A DNA stretch of 64,000 nucleotides from Sphingomonas quercus (GTDB lineage Bacteria > Pseudomonadota > Alphaproteobacteria > Sphingomonadales > Sphingomonadaceae), in assembly GCF_018863195.1 (NCBI RefSeq), contig NZ_JAHKRT010000001.1, positions 62,001 through 126,000 of the forward strand. Direction: 5' to 3'. Of the stretch, positions 26,909 through 35,969 are shown one piece after another (positions within the stretch are counted from its first letter, which is position 1; each line of letters starts with the position of its first letter). The translations under genes and the position numbers were made by a program. The notes below the pieces were generated by a model. That model was given only the letters and a program-made list of their open reading frames with translations. It had not been told where the DNA came from and made no database searches.

Positions 26909-27366
26909 CACAGCGCCTCGACGATGAGGATCGCGGCGAGGATGGCGGCCGCATCCTCGATCAGCGCCGCCGGACGATCGCGCCCGAACAGCGCCGCCAT
27001 CCGGGCGCGCGCCGACGCGCCGCCCAGCGTGCCGATCACCGCGCCGATTGCCCCGAGCACCAGCCCCGGCAGCCACGCCCCCGCCCGCATGCCGATCGCC
27101 GCACCGCATAGCCCGCCGACGAGGACGCGCGTGCCGAACTGCGCCGCCACCTTGCGGCTCGGCGTGGCGGGCAGCTGATCCGTGATCAGTTCTGCGATCG
27201 CAAGCAGGGTGAACACCCACGGCGTCCAGCGATAGCCGAGAAAGGCGAGCCAGCTGCCTTCCAGCGGCAGCAAGCCGCCCGCCGCGGCCCAGCTGACCGC
27301 CGCGGGCGCCGTCATCGCCCTGAGGCCGGCGACGATCCCGATGAGCAAGGCAAGCGCGTAGATCAT
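26908..27366 (-). CDS. DUF4126 family membrane protein
   Basis: 152 residues with four or five hydrophobic segments. IVAGLRAMTAPAAVSWAA near the N-terminus and GGLCGAAIGMRAG mid-chain fit DUF4126. It is followed with one-base overlap by the flavin oxidoreductase gene, implying a shared role. Function unknown. Confidence 0.8.
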   Translation of the reverse strand: MIYALALLIGIVAGLRAMTAPAAVSWAAAGGLLPLEGSWLAFLGYRWTPWVFTLLAIAELITDQLPATPSRKVAAQFGTRVLVGGLCGAAIGMRAGAWLPGLVLGAIGAVIGTLGGASARARMAALFGRDRPAALIEDAAAILAAILIVEAL

Positions 27367-27551
27367 TGGCCTCTCCCCCCTTTAGCCGGAGCGAGTGTGT
27401 CGCGAGTCCGGGGCGGCGGCAAGCTAGGATATGGGGTGATTCGCGGAGGCGAGGTCTGCATAGACGGCGAGGGTATGGGCCGGCTCATGCTCGACCTGTG
27501 CGGCATCCATCGCCCCTCACGCCCCCGAACGCGCGAAAGGGGGGCGCCGGT

Positions 27552-30500
27552 TCAGAGGTTCAGCAGCGCCGGGTCGCCGCCCTGGGCGGTGATGTTGATC
27601 GATACCGCGCGCTCCACCGCGTAGCGAAGCAGCGCGTGCGGGCCGCCGGCCTTCGGGCCGGTGCCGGACAGGCCCTCGCCGCCGAAGGGCTGGACGCCGA
27701 CTACCGCGCCGATCATCGAGCGGTTCACATAGAGGTTGCCCGCCGGCACCAGCGCTCGCACCTCCTCGGCGAAGCGCTCGATGCGGCTATGCACGCCGAG
27801 CGTCAGGCCATAGCCCCGCGCCGCCAGCCGGCCCGCGACCCTGGGCAGGTCGGCCGGATCATAGCGGTAGACGTGGAGGATCGGGCCGAACACCTCCCGC
27901 TCCAGATAATCGGGCTCGGGCACCTCGGCGATCACCGGCGCGAAGAAATCGCCCCGCTCGGCCAAGGCGCCGATGTCGCGGCGGGCGATGACGCGCCCTT
28001 CTTGCTCCAGTTTCTGCGCATGCGCTTCCAACGCGGCGCGCGCCTCGGCGTCGATGACCGGGCCGATATCGGTGGCCGGGTCCGCCGGGTCGCCGACGAC
28101 CAGCGTGTCCAGCGCGCCGGCCAGCGTCTCGATCAGCGCATCGGCGCTGTCCCTGGGCAGGAACAGCACGCGCAGTGCCGAGCAACGCTGGCCCGCCGAG
28201 CCGACCGCGGACAGGAGCACGTCGTCGACGACCTGCTCGCGAAGCGCCGTCGTGTCCACGAACATGCCGTTCAGGCCCCCGGTCTCGGCGATGAACGGCA
28301 GGATCGGCCCGTCGCGCCCGGCGAGCGCGCGGTTGATGGCGCGAGCGGTGTCGGTGCCGCCGGTGAAGGCGACGCCGTCGATGCCGGGATGCCCGACCAG
28401 CGCCGCGCCGACCGTGCCGCCCTCGCCCGGCAACAGCGCGAGCAGCGCCGGATCGAGCCCCGCCCCGTGGAAGAGGCGCACCGCCTCAGCGGCGATCAGG
28501 GGCGTCTGCTCGGCAGGCTTGGCCAACACCGCGTTACCGGCGGCGAGCGCCGCGGCGATCTGTCCGGTGAAGATGGCGAGCGGGAAATTCCACGGGCTGA
28601 TGCAAGCGAACACGCCGCGTCCGCGCAGCTCCAGCCGATTGGTCTCGCCGACCGGGCCGTTCAGCAGCTCCGGCTGGGAGAATTGCTTCTCTGCGAGATG
28701 GGCATAATAACGGCAGAAATCCACCGCCTCGCGCACCTCGGCGACGCCGTCGTTGAGCGTCTTGCCGCCCTCCAGGGACAACAGCGCAACCAGCCGATCC
28801 ATATCGGCCTCCAGCGCATCGCCCATCGCGCGCAGCACCGCCGCGCGACCCGCGCCGCCGGACGCATCCCAGCCCGGATGGGCGGCGCGCGCCAACGCCA
28901 CGGCGCGATCGATATCGGCCGGCGTGGCGCTGCTGACGTCGCCGATGACGCGTGCCCGATCAGAGGGGCTGGTCACCGGCCGGGAACCGCCTTCGACCAG
29001 CGCGCCGCCGATAATGGCGCCACCGCGCCAGCGCTCGGCCTCGGCGCGCGCGCGGGCGCTGGCCGCCTTCTCGCGGGTCAGCACCAGAGAGTAATCACGG
29101 CCCTCGGGATTGCGGCGGGTGGCGCCATAAAGCTCGAGCGGCACCGGAATGCGGGGATGGCGACCGGGCTGCGCCTCGACCAGGGCGATGGGATCGCGCA
29201 CCACATCGGCGGCCGGCACGCGCTCGTCGAGCAGTGCGCTGACGAAGCTGGTGTTGGCGCCATTTTCGAGCAGGCGGCGGACCAGGTAAGGCAGCAGCTC
29301 CTCATGCCCGCCGACTGGGGCATAGGCGCGCACGGTGAGCGGGCCGTAGCGATCGACGGCGGCGGCATAGAGCCCCTCGCCCATGCCGTGCAGCCGCTGA
29401 TGCTCGATCTCGACCCCGGCGGCGGCTGCCATGCGCCGCACCGCGGCGAGCGTGTGCGCGTTGTGGGTGGCAAACTGCGGATAAAGCGCCGGGGCGGCGT
29501 CGATCAGCGCGCGGGCGCAGACCAGATAGGAAAGGTCCGTTCCTGCCTTGGTGGTGAACACCGGATAATCGGGGCGGCCGGAGACCTGGGCGCGCTTGAT
29601 CTCGCTATCCCAATAGGCGCCCTTGACGAGGCGGACCATGATCCGCCGCCCGCTTTCGCGGGCCAGCCGTTCCAGCCCGTTGATGACCAGAGGCGCGCGC
29701 TTCTGATAAGCCTGTACAACGACCCCAAGGCCCTGCCAGCCGGCCAGAGCCGGCTCGCGCACCAGCCGCTCGACCAGCTTGAGCGACAAGGTGAGCCGAT
29801 CCGCCTCCTCGGCGTCGATCGCGAAGTTGAGGTCGTAGGCGGCGGCCGCCTCGGCGAGCCGGCGGATGCGCGGATAAAGCTCCTCCCATACGCGCGCCTC
29901 CTGCACCGCCTCATAGCGCGGGCTGAGCGCGGAGAGCTTGACCGAAACGCCGTGGCCCCGGTCCGGACCGGCGCCGCCGGCCGCCTTGCCGACGGCCTCG
30001 ATCGCGGCGGCATAGATTTGCTCGTAACGCTCGGCATCGGACGCGGTGCGCGCGCCCTCGCCCAGCATGTCGAACGAACACAGCATCTTCTCGCGCCGGG
30101 CGCGGGCGAGCGCGTCGCCGATCGTGCGGCCGAGGACGAACTGTTCGCCCATCATGCGCACCGCCGCGCCGACCGCCTGGCGGATCACCGGCTCACCGAT
30201 GCGGCCCGCCAGCCGGCGCAGGAAGCCGCCAAGATCGCGCTTCGCCTCATCATCGACATCGACCAGCCGGCCGGTGAGCATCAGCCCCCAGGTGGAGGCG
30301 TTGACGAACATGCTGTCCGATTTGCCGAGATGGCTGGCCCAGTCGGCCGAGCCGATCTTCTCCGCGATCAGCCGGTCGCGCGTGTCGTTGTCGGGCACGC
30401 GCAGCAACGCCTCGGCAAGGCACATCAGCGCCAGCCCTTCACGGGTGCCGAGCGAGAATTCCTGAAGGAAGCTCTCGACGACGCCCTGCTTCTTCGCCGA

Positions 30501-30659
30501 CGCGCGGGCCGCCGTGACCAGCGCCGCCGCCTCGTTCACCACCGCCACGCGGTCATCGCCATCGAGCGGGCGGGCGGCGAGCAACATGCGCACGACATCA
30601 CCTTCGGGGGCATATTTGAGAGAATCAATCGCATCCCAGGGCGACAGCGGATCGGGCAT
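27552..30659 (-). CDS. putA: Bifunctional proline dehydrogenase / glutamate-semialdehyde dehydrogenase
   Basis: 1035 residues. Oxidises proline to P5C (FAD domain) then to glutamate (NAD domain) with substrate channelling. The dehydrogenase half includes VSVKLSALSPRY, FAIDAEEADRL, KGAYWDSEIKRAQ and TKAGTDLSYL. The aldehyde dehydrogenase half includes CISPWNFPLAIFTGQI, FTGGTDTARAIN, ETGGLNG and SAGQRCSALRVLF, holding the catalytic Cys. It lacks the ribbon-helix-helix domain of enterobacterial PutA, so it cannot repress its own gene. A divergent Lrp-type gene 75 bp away is the likely regulator. Confidence 0.96.
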   Translation of the reverse strand: MPDPLSPWDAIDSLKYAPEGDVVRMLLAARPLDGDDRVAVVNEAAALVTAARASAKKQGVVESFLQEFSLGTREGLALMCLAEALLRVPDNDTRDRLIAEKIGSADWASHLGKSDSMFVNASTWGLMLTGRLVDVDDEAKRDLGGFLRRLAGRIGEPVIRQAVGAAVRMMGEQFVLGRTIGDALARARREKMLCSFDMLGEGARTASDAERYEQIYAAAIEAVGKAAGGAGPDRGHGVSVKLSALSPRYEAVQEARVWEELYPRIRRLAEAAAAYDLNFAIDAEEADRLTLSLKLVERLVREPALAGWQGLGVVVQAYQKRAPLVINGLERLARESGRRIMVRLVKGAYWDSEIKRAQVSGRPDYPVFTTKAGTDLSYLVCARALIDAAPALYPQFATHNAHTLAAVRRMAAAAGVEIEHQRLHGMGEGLYAAAVDRYGPLTVRAYAPVGGHEELLPYLVRRLLENGANTSFVSALLDERVPAADVVRDPIALVEAQPGRHPRIPVPLELYGATRRNPEGRDYSLVLTREKAASARARAEAERWRGGAIIGGALVEGGSRPVTSPSDRARVIGDVSSATPADIDRAVALARAAHPGWDASGGAGRAAVLRAMGDALEADMDRLVALLSLEGGKTLNDGVAEVREAVDFCRYYAHLAEKQFSQPELLNGPVGETNRLELRGRGVFACISPWNFPLAIFTGQIAAALAAGNAVLAKPAEQTPLIAAEAVRLFHGAGLDPALLALLPGEGGTVGAALVGHPGIDGVAFTGGTDTARAINRALAGRDGPILPFIAETGGLNGMFVDTTALREQVVDDVLLSAVGSAGQRCSALRVLFLPRDSADALIETLAGALDTLVVGDPADPATDIGPVIDAEARAALEAHAQKLEQEGRVIARRDIGALAERGDFFAPVIAEVPEPDYLEREVFGPILHVYRYDPADLPRVAGRLAARGYGLTLGVHSRIERFAEEVRALVPAGNLYVNRSMIGAVVGVQPFGGEGLSGTGPKAGGPHALLRYAVERAVSINITAQGGDPALLNL

Positions 30660-30734
30660 GGCAGGTCTCGCTTGTATGATGTCTCCTTTCGTATATCACC
30701 GCATTTTCAAAAGGTGTTTCGTCATTCAGGCGTC
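30660..30734. promoter_or_regulatory. putA / Lrp divergent promoter region
   Basis: 75 bp, AT-rich for this genome, between divergent putA and lrp-type genes. CACC and GGTG at 30697-30716 flank a TTTT/AAAA core, a weak imperfect dyad compatible with an Lrp/AsnC site. Proline-responsive Lrp control of divergent putA is known in Agrobacterium (PutR); here it is inferred. Confidence 0.45.
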
Positions 30735-31202
30735 ATGACCGAAGAAATTGTAGATCAAACTGACCGCCGCATCCTGAATATTCTGCAAGATGATGGCCGG
30801 GTCACCAATCAGGAGCTGTCGCGTCGCGCCGGCCTGTCGCCGGCGGCCTGTTTCGAGCGCGTGAAGCGGTTGCGCGAGCGCGGCATCATCACCGGCTACA
30901 TGGCTCTGCTCGACCCTGCCAAGCTCGGCCGGGCGATGACGATCTTCGTCGAGGTGATTCTCGACCGCACCACCGGGGACGCGTTCAGCGCGTTTGCCGA
31001 ACACGCCGCCAAGATCCCCGACATACTGGAATGCCATATGGTCGCAGGCGGCTTCGACTATCTGCTCAAGGTGCGGGTGGCGGACATGACCGCTTACCGC
31101 GTGTTTCTCGGCGATATCCTCGTCGCCATTCCCGGCGTGCGCGAGACGCGCACCTATGCGGTCATCGAGGAGGTGAAATCGACGCAGCGGGTACCGCTGT
31201 GA
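30735..31202 (+). CDS. Lrp/AsnC family regulator, PutR-like
   Basis: 155 residues. The N-terminal helix-turn-helix reads QTDRRILNILQDDGRVTNQELSRRAGLSPAACFERVKRL and the C-terminal RAM ligand/oligomer domain includes PDILECHMVAGGFDYLLKVRV. Length and layout are standard. Divergent orientation beside putA indicates a proline-sensing activator. Start is ATG 30735; no strong ribosome site is visible. Confidence 0.9.
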   Translation: MTEEIVDQTDRRILNILQDDGRVTNQELSRRAGLSPAACFERVKRLRERGIITGYMALLDPAKLGRAMTIFVEVILDRTTGDAFSAFAEHAAKIPDILECHMVAGGFDYLLKVRVADMTAYRVFLGDILVAIPGVRETRTYAVIEEVKSTQRVPL

Positions 31203-31269
31203 ACGGGGCGCTTGTCCCTCCGGCAGGGCTGGGCCACTCTGCAAGGGGTTGAGGACAAGGAGAGAGACA

Positions 31270-32277
31270 ATGAAGCTGGCCTCGCTGAAGGGAGGACGCG
31301 ACGGGCGCCTCGTCGTCGTCTCGGACGATCTCGCCTGGTGCGCGGATGCCGCCCACATCGCCCCGACCCTGCAGGCCGCGCTCGACGACTGGGCGGAGGC
31401 GGCGCCGCGGCTGGAGGCCCTGGCCACCGATCTCGCCCACGAAGTCATCCCCATGATGCGCTTTCACGAGCGGATGGCGGAATCGCCTTTGCCGCGCGCC
31501 TTTCAGTGGGCGGACGGATCGGCCTATGTGAACCATGTCGCGCTGGTCCGACAGGCGCGCGGCGCGGAGATGCCGGAGAGCTTCTGGACTGACCCGCTCA
31601 TCTATCAGGGCGGCTCGGACCGGTTCCTCGGGCCGCGCGATGCGATCCCGCTGGCCGATCCGGAATGGGGCTGCGACCTCGAGGCGGAGGTGGCGGTGAT
31701 CACCGACGAAGTGCCGCAGGGCGCAGACCGGGAAACGGCGCTGGCGGCGGTCCGCCTGGTGATGCTCGTCAACGACGTGTCGCTCCGCAACCTCATCCCC
31801 GGCGAGCTTGCCAAGGGGTTCGGCTTCTTCCAGTCAAAGCCGGCCTCGGCCTTCTCGCCGGTCGCGGTGACGCCGGAGGCGCTCGGCGAGGCATGGCGCG
31901 ACGGCAAGCTGCACGGCGCGCTGCTCGTCTCGCGCAACGGGACGGCGCTCGGCCGGGCGGACGCCGGTGCCGACATGACCTTCGATTTCGGCACGCTCGT
32001 CGCCCATGCGGCGAAGACGCGGCCGCTGGCGGCCGGCACGATCATCGGCTCGGGCACCGTCTCCAACCGCGATGCCGACGGCGGACCGGGACGCGCGGTG
32101 GCCGAGGGCGGGGTCGGCTATAGCTGCCTCGCTGAGCTGCGCACGGTGGAAACGATCCGCGGCGGCGCGGCGGCGACGCCGTTCCTTTCCTATGGCGACG
32201 TGGTGCGCATCGAGATGCGTGACGCCGCCGGCCACTCCATCTTCGGCGCGATCGAGCAGGAGGTCGCGCGCCCATGA
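31270..32277 (+). CDS. Fumarylacetoacetate hydrolase family protein
   Basis: 335 residues. The FAH fold is shown by the metal-site block [13 protein letters not shown] (E-x-E) and by [50 protein letters not shown] and a final GDVVRIEM. True FAH cleaves fumarylacetoacetate in tyrosine degradation; family members also act on acylpyruvates. AAGGAG precedes ATG 31270. Its stop overlaps the start of a pterin dehydratase gene (ATGA), which supports a phenylalanine/tyrosine catabolic role. Confidence 0.88.
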   Translation: MKLASLKGGRDGRLVVVSDDLAWCADAAHIAPTLQAALDDWAEAAPRLEALATDLAHEVIPMMRFHERMAESPLPRAFQWADGSAYVNHVALVRQARGAEMPESFWTDPLIYQGGSDRFLGPRDAIPLADPEWGCDLEAEVAVITDEVPQGADRETALAAVRLVMLVNDVSLRNLIPGELAKGFGFFQSKPASAFSPVAVTPEALGEAWRDGKLHGALLVSRNGTALGRADAGADMTFDFGTLVAHAAKTRPLAAGTIIGSGTVSNRDADGGPGRAVAEGGVGYSCLAELRTVETIRGGAAATPFLSYGDVVRIEMRDAAGHSIFGAIEQEVARP

Positions 32278-32564
32278 TCCGCCGCCTCGACGCCGAAGAG
32301 CGCGACAGCTTCCTTGCCGACCTGCCGGGCTGGAGCCACGAGCCCGGTCGCGACGGCATCCGCAAAAGCTTCAGTTTCGGCGATTTCGTTACCGCCTTCG
32401 CGTTCATGACGCGGGTCGCGCTGCTCGCCGAGAAGGCGGATCATCACCCGGAATGGTCCAACGTCTACAACCGCGTCGACATCCTGCTCACCACCCATGA
32501 CGCCGGCGGGCTGACGATGCGCGACATCAACCTCGCCACCGCGATCGAAGCCGCCGCGGCATGA
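32274..32564 (+). CDS. phhB: 4a-hydroxytetrahydrobiopterin dehydratase
   Basis: 96 residues, the usual length. It recycles the carbinolamine pterin formed by phenylalanine hydroxylase. The active-site motif [18 protein letters not shown], with two adjacent histidines, and the later histidine in [14 protein letters not shown] are intact. It overlaps both neighbours by four bases, so all three are probably one mRNA. No phenylalanine hydroxylase gene is in the window. Confidence 0.92.
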   Translation: MIRRLDAEERDSFLADLPGWSHEPGRDGIRKSFSFGDFVTAFAFMTRVALLAEKADHHPEWSNVYNRVDILLTTHDAGGLTMRDINLATAIEAAAA

Positions 32565-33529
32565 GCCTGCCGGCGGTGCTGGCGGGGCGGTTGCGGCTGC
32601 CGGTCATCGCCGCGCCGATGTTCATCGTGTCGGTGCCGGAGCTGGTCATCGCCCAGTGCAAGGCGGGGATCGTCGGCGCCTTCCCGGCGCTGAACGCGCG
32701 GCCGGCGGCGCTGCTCGACGAATGGCTGCACCGCATCCGCGAGGAACTGGCCGCCTGGGACCGCGACCATCCCGAGCGGCCGGCCGCGCCTTTCGCCGTC
32801 AACCAGATCGTGCATCGCTCCAACGCCCGGCTGGACGAGGATGTCGAGACCTGCCGACGCCATCGCGTGCCGATCGTCATCACCTCGCTCGGCGCGCGCG
32901 AGGACCTCAACGCGGCGGTGCATGGCTGGGGCGGCATCACCCTGCATGACGTCATCGACGATCGCTATGCCCGCAAGGCGATCGACAAGGGCGCGGACGG
33001 GCTGATTGCCGTCGCTGCCGGCGCGGGCGGCCACGCCGGGCGCCAGTCCCCCTTCGCGCTCGTGCAGGAGATCCGCAGCTGGTTCGCCGGGCCGCTGGCG
33101 CTGTCCGGCGCGATCGCCACCGGCGGCGCGATCCTCGCTGCCGAGGCAATGGGCGCGGACCTCGCTTATATCGGCTCCCCGTTCATCGCCACCGACGAGG
33201 CCAACGCTGTCGCCGCCTATAAGCAGGCGATCGTCGACGGCCGCGCCGAGGACATCGTCTATTCGAGCTATTTCACCGGCGTCCACGGCAACTACCTTCG
33301 CGGCTCGATCCTCGCCGCTGGCCTCGATCCGGACGACCTGCCGCGCGACCAGGACATCAGGATGGATTTCGCCCGCGCCCACGAGGCCAAGGCTTGGCGC
33401 GACATCTGGGGCGCGGGACAGGGCATCGGCGCGGTCGACGCGATCGTGCCGGCGGGTGAACGGGTGGCGCGGCTGGCGGCGGAGTATGACGCGGCGCGGG
33501 CGCGGCTTGGCGCAAGTGCCGCCCTCTGA
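32561..33529 (+). CDS. Nitronate monooxygenase-like FMN protein
   Basis: 322 residues, TIM barrel of the NMO/2-nitropropane dioxygenase family. [12 protein letters not shown] at the N-terminus and the phosphate-binding glycines in AAGAGGHAG and [32 protein letters not shown] match. The family oxidises nitronates with FMN, but many members have other flavin roles. The start overlaps the phhB stop (ATGA), an unusual partner that may reflect a different substrate. Confidence 0.85.
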   Translation: MSLPAVLAGRLRLPVIAAPMFIVSVPELVIAQCKAGIVGAFPALNARPAALLDEWLHRIREELAAWDRDHPERPAAPFAVNQIVHRSNARLDEDVETCRRHRVPIVITSLGAREDLNAAVHGWGGITLHDVIDDRYARKAIDKGADGLIAVAAGAGGHAGRQSPFALVQEIRSWFAGPLALSGAIATGGAILAAEAMGADLAYIGSPFIATDEANAVAAYKQAIVDGRAEDIVYSSYFTGVHGNYLRGSILAAGLDPDDLPRDQDIRMDFARAHEAKAWRDIWGAGQGIGAVDAIVPAGERVARLAAEYDAARARLGASAAL

Positions 33530-33605
33530 GCGCCGCGATAGGGGCTAGGCTGTCGAAATAGCTGCTCAGGCAACCGGAAATAGGCGCGGATAGGCCCGGT
33601 GGGAC

Positions 33606-34067
33606 TTAGAACCGCGCCACCTCGAGCCGGCCGAGCAGGTCGCGGGCCGGACTGACCGGCTCGACCGCGTCGAGCTCGGCATCGAGGCGGGCGACGCGGG
33701 CGTAGAGATCGCTGCTCGACGCGATCGTGTCGCGGGCGCCCTTGGGAAGCGGAGCGATGGAGTCGGCTTCGCTCGGCGCGGCGAAGCCAAGCCGCCGCTC
33801 CGGCGAGGTTGCCTCGCTGCGATCGAGCTCGCCGGCGGCCTCGGCGCGGCGGGTGAGCAACCAGGCGACGACATGCATCAGCCGGGTCGTCACCTTCAGC
33901 GACTCGCAGGCGAAGGTCACGCGCAGTTCCGGCGAGAGCGTCTCGCGCTCGCTAAGCTCGCGCGCGTCGAAATAGGCGCGCGCCTCATCCGCGAGCACCA
34001 TCGCCTCGACATAGAGCGAATCGATCAGCCGCGATGTCATCGCGCTGCGCTGGAACAGGTTGCTCAT
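33606..34067 (-). CDS. DUF1465 protein, RcdA-like
   Basis: 153 residues, all-helical. RLIDSLYVEAMVLADEARAYFD, then FACESLKVTTRLMHVVAWLLTRRA, then LYARVARLDAEL match DUF1465, the family of Caulobacter RcdA, an adaptor that helps ClpXP degrade CtrA. Here the family match is by pattern, and a cell-cycle role is inferred. Start 34067 has only a weak GCGGGA upstream. It is divergent from hsp20. Confidence 0.8.
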   Translation of the reverse strand: MSNLFQRSAMTSRLIDSLYVEAMVLADEARAYFDARELSERETLSPELRVTFACESLKVTTRLMHVVAWLLTRRAEAAGELDRSEATSPERRLGFAAPSEADSIAPLPKGARDTIASSSDLYARVARLDAELDAVEPVSPARDLLGRLEVARF

Positions 34068-34125
34068 TCCCGCGGCATGACATGAGCGCGCGCCGGGCGG
34101 AAGCGCATTAACCCACTTTCCCGAT

Positions 34126-34153
34126 CTTGCGGGCCACGCGGCAACACCTATCT
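34126..34153 (+). promoter_or_regulatory. Candidate sigma-32 promoter of hsp20
   Basis: CTTGCG at 34126-34131 and CCTATCT at 34147-34153, 15 bases apart, roughly fit a heat-shock sigma-factor promoter. They lie about 100 bp before the hsp20 start. The match is partial. Confidence 0.35.
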
Positions 34154-34256
34154 CACCGCCGTCGATCGCGTTGCCGGCTACGGGGCGCGACCGGCCGACC
34201 CGGCGGGACGCCCGCGGGCCTGATTTGGACTCACTCGCCAGAAAGGGATTGAGAAC

Positions 34257-34727
34257 ATGCGTGCCTATGATTTCGCGCCGCTGCTGCGCTCCTCGATCGG
34301 CTTCGAGAATCTGAACCGCCTCGTCGATTTCGCGACGCGCGGCGAAGGCGATGCCTATCCCCCTTATAATATCGAGAAGCTGGGCGAGGACGCCTATCGC
34401 ATCTCGATGGCCGTCGCCGGCTTTACCCGCGACGAGCTCGATATCGTCGTGCAGGACAACATGCTCGTCATCACCGGCCGGGCCGACGCCTCCGGCGAGG
34501 ACGCCGCGCGCCAGTTCCTGCATCGCGGCATCGCCAAGCGCGCCTTCGAGCGCCGCTTCCAGCTTGCCGACACCATCAAGGTGACCGGCGCCGGCTATGA
34601 GGCGGGCCTGCTCAACATCGAGCTGACGCGGCAGGTGCCCGAGCACAAGAAGCCCCGCAAGATCGAGATCGGCGAGGCCACCCCGGCGCAGCCGACGATC
34701 GAAGGGGAACGGGCCGAAGCGGCGTAA
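34257..34727 (+). CDS. Small heat shock protein Hsp20/IbpA family
   Basis: 156 residues. Alpha-crystallin domain from about 37 to 130: YNIEKLGEDAYRISMAVAGFTRDELDI, LVITGRA, FLHRGIAKRAFERRFQL, and YEAGLLNIELTRQVPEHKKPRKIEI, with the C-terminal IEI anchor. It is an ATP-independent holdase that binds unfolded proteins. The leading MRAYDFAPLLRSSIGFENL is typical of IbpA. AAGGG precedes the ATG. Confidence 0.93.
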   Translation: MRAYDFAPLLRSSIGFENLNRLVDFATRGEGDAYPPYNIEKLGEDAYRISMAVAGFTRDELDIVVQDNMLVITGRADASGEDAARQFLHRGIAKRAFERRFQLADTIKVTGAGYEAGLLNIELTRQVPEHKKPRKIEIGEATPAQPTIEGERAEAA

Positions 34728-34782
34728 CGCCGCTGTCCTGCCCCCGCCCGCCTGCAACGAGGCTGGACGAAGTCGAAGCCTG

Positions 34783-34817
34783 GTATCGAAGGGTCAGCCG
34801 CAGCGACCCTTCGATAC
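34783..34817. terminator. Perfect 13-bp inverted repeat between convergent genes
   Basis: GTATCGAAGGGTC and GACCCTTCGATAC flank a 9-base loop between the hsp20 stop and the end of the DUF465 gene. It is a likely bidirectional terminator. Related CGAAGGGTC text recurs near 52530, so it could also be a dispersed repeat. Confidence 0.5.
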
Positions 34818-34868
34818 GCCTTCCGACGAGCGCGTTGGTTGAGCGGGTGACGGAAAGGACCGGTCGCC

Positions 34869-35069
34869 CTAGGCGATGATGTCCGGAATGCTCTGGTCCT
34901 GAAGGAGCGTGATCTCGTCCTTGAGGCGAAGCTTGCGCTTTTTCAGCCGGGCGATCTGGAGCTGGTCGGGTACGGCGCTGCCTTGCAACGCGGCGATCGC
35001 GGCATCGAGATCGCCATGTTCCTGAGCAAGATGAGCCAGCCGGCGCCGCGCGTCATTTCCGTCCAGCAC
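34869..35069 (-). CDS. DUF465 (YdcH) family small protein
   Basis: 66 residues from GTG 35069, with GGAGG upstream. Helical pattern RRRLAHLAQEHGDLDAAIAAL and LQIARLKKRKLRLKDEITLLQ is the YdcH/DUF465 coiled-coil signature. Function unknown. A second DUF465 gene lies 182 bp away in the opposite direction. Confidence 0.75.
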   Translation of the reverse strand: MLDGNDARRRLAHLAQEHGDLDAAIAALQGSAVPDQLQIARLKKRKLRLKDEITLLQDQSIPDIIA

Positions 35070-35250
35070 GCCTTTGCGCCTCCCTGTCCACCGCCCAGTC
35101 CGGGGGAGTCTAGGCGCCTGCGAAGCCGAGCGAAAGTGTTGATCGCCCCGCGCGCTGAAAGCCACGCTTCATCGATTCGCACGAAATTGTCAGGCGACAA
35201 GCGCTTGGAAAGATGCGTTACTCCATCCCCCAACAAGAGGAGATAGACGC

Positions 35251-35406
35251 ATGGATTCTTCCCATTCGGCCGCCCTCAACGCGAAGCATGCCGGCTTGGA
35301 CGCCCGCATCGCTGCCGAACGCCAGCGCCCCTCGCCGGATGAAGCGCTGCTCGCCCGGCTCAAGAAGCAGAAGCTAAAGATCAAGGAAATGCTGCTCGGC
35401 ATCTAG
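35251..35406 (+). CDS. DUF465 (YdcH) family small protein, second copy
   Basis: 51 residues with AGAGGAG before ATG 35251. HSAALNAKHAGLDARIAAE then LARLKKQKLKIKEMLLGI matches DUF465. Proteins ending in this lysine-rich helix are common in alphaproteobacteria and often sit near regulatory genes. Function unknown. Confidence 0.78.
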   Translation: MDSSHSAALNAKHAGLDARIAAERQRPSPDEALLARLKKQKLKIKEMLLGI

Positions 35407-35421
35407 CCGACCGCTGTCTTC

Positions 35422-35449
35422 GGAGCCGGGCCGGGCTGGACCCGGCTCC
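35422..35449. terminator. Hairpin between convergent DUF465 and PilZ genes
   Basis: GGAGCCGGG and CCCGGCTCC pair across a 10-base loop in the 73-bp gap between two convergent stops. No long T-run; bidirectional terminator is likely by position. Confidence 0.45.
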
Positions 35450-35479
35450 GGGGACGACCGCAAAAGGGGCAAGGATCGC

Positions 35480-35908
35480 CTAGCGAAGCCCCGGCCGCCG
35501 CCCGTCATGGGCCACCACGATCTTCGACGTCATCATGCTGCCCCCGACCGGGCGCCGCGTCGCCTTCGGATCGACGGCGCGATCGAAGGCGATGCCCATC
35601 CGGCCATTGCCGGCCCAGGCGACCACCCCCGTCACCGCGCCGATGCCGCGCAGCTCCACCGCGACGCGCTCACCGCGCACGAAGCACCGCTCGCATTCGG
35701 CCATGAGCCCGCCGGCAGATAGATTGCGGACGCGGATGGAGAGCGGCGCGGCGCCGGGGTCGGCCTCGGCGCGCAGGTTCGCCAGCAACAACATGCTTTC
35801 CCGCACCGAGGCACGCTGCCAGCCCTTGTCCGGCGCGCCGCCATTATCCACGACCTCGGACCCTCCGCCGTCACCGGCATCGGACCCAAGAAGACGCAGG
35901 TCTTCCAT
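35480..35908 (-). CDS. PilZ domain protein (first of tandem pair)
   Basis: 142 residues. The c-di-GMP motifs are recognisable: RASVR (RxxxR) near 33, then VRNLSAGGLMAEC (N-x-S-x-x-G) near 62. The PilZ barrel continues to GIAFDRAVDPKATRRPVGG. After the barrel comes a basic tail with SMMTSKIV shared with the next gene. GGGG lies upstream of ATG 35908. No membrane segment; probably a cytoplasmic c-di-GMP effector. It lies 61 bp downstream of its paralogue's stop. Confidence 0.85.
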   Translation of the reverse strand: MEDLRLLGSDAGDGGGSEVVDNGGAPDKGWQRASVRESMLLLANLRAEADPGAAPLSIRVRNLSAGGLMAECERCFVRGERVAVELRGIGAVTGVVAWAGNGRMGIAFDRAVDPKATRRPVGGSMMTSKIVVAHDGRRPGLR

Positions 35909-35969
35909 CGCTATCACCCCGTGTCTGACAACACGGGGCTAGAGAAGCACGAAAATGCTTAAGAATCCG

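Noticed and set aside
27366-30734. Very long plus-strand open frame opposite putA
   Set aside because: GC-rich third-position shadow; putA on the minus strand is fully conserved. Only the last part from 30735 is a real gene (Lrp type).
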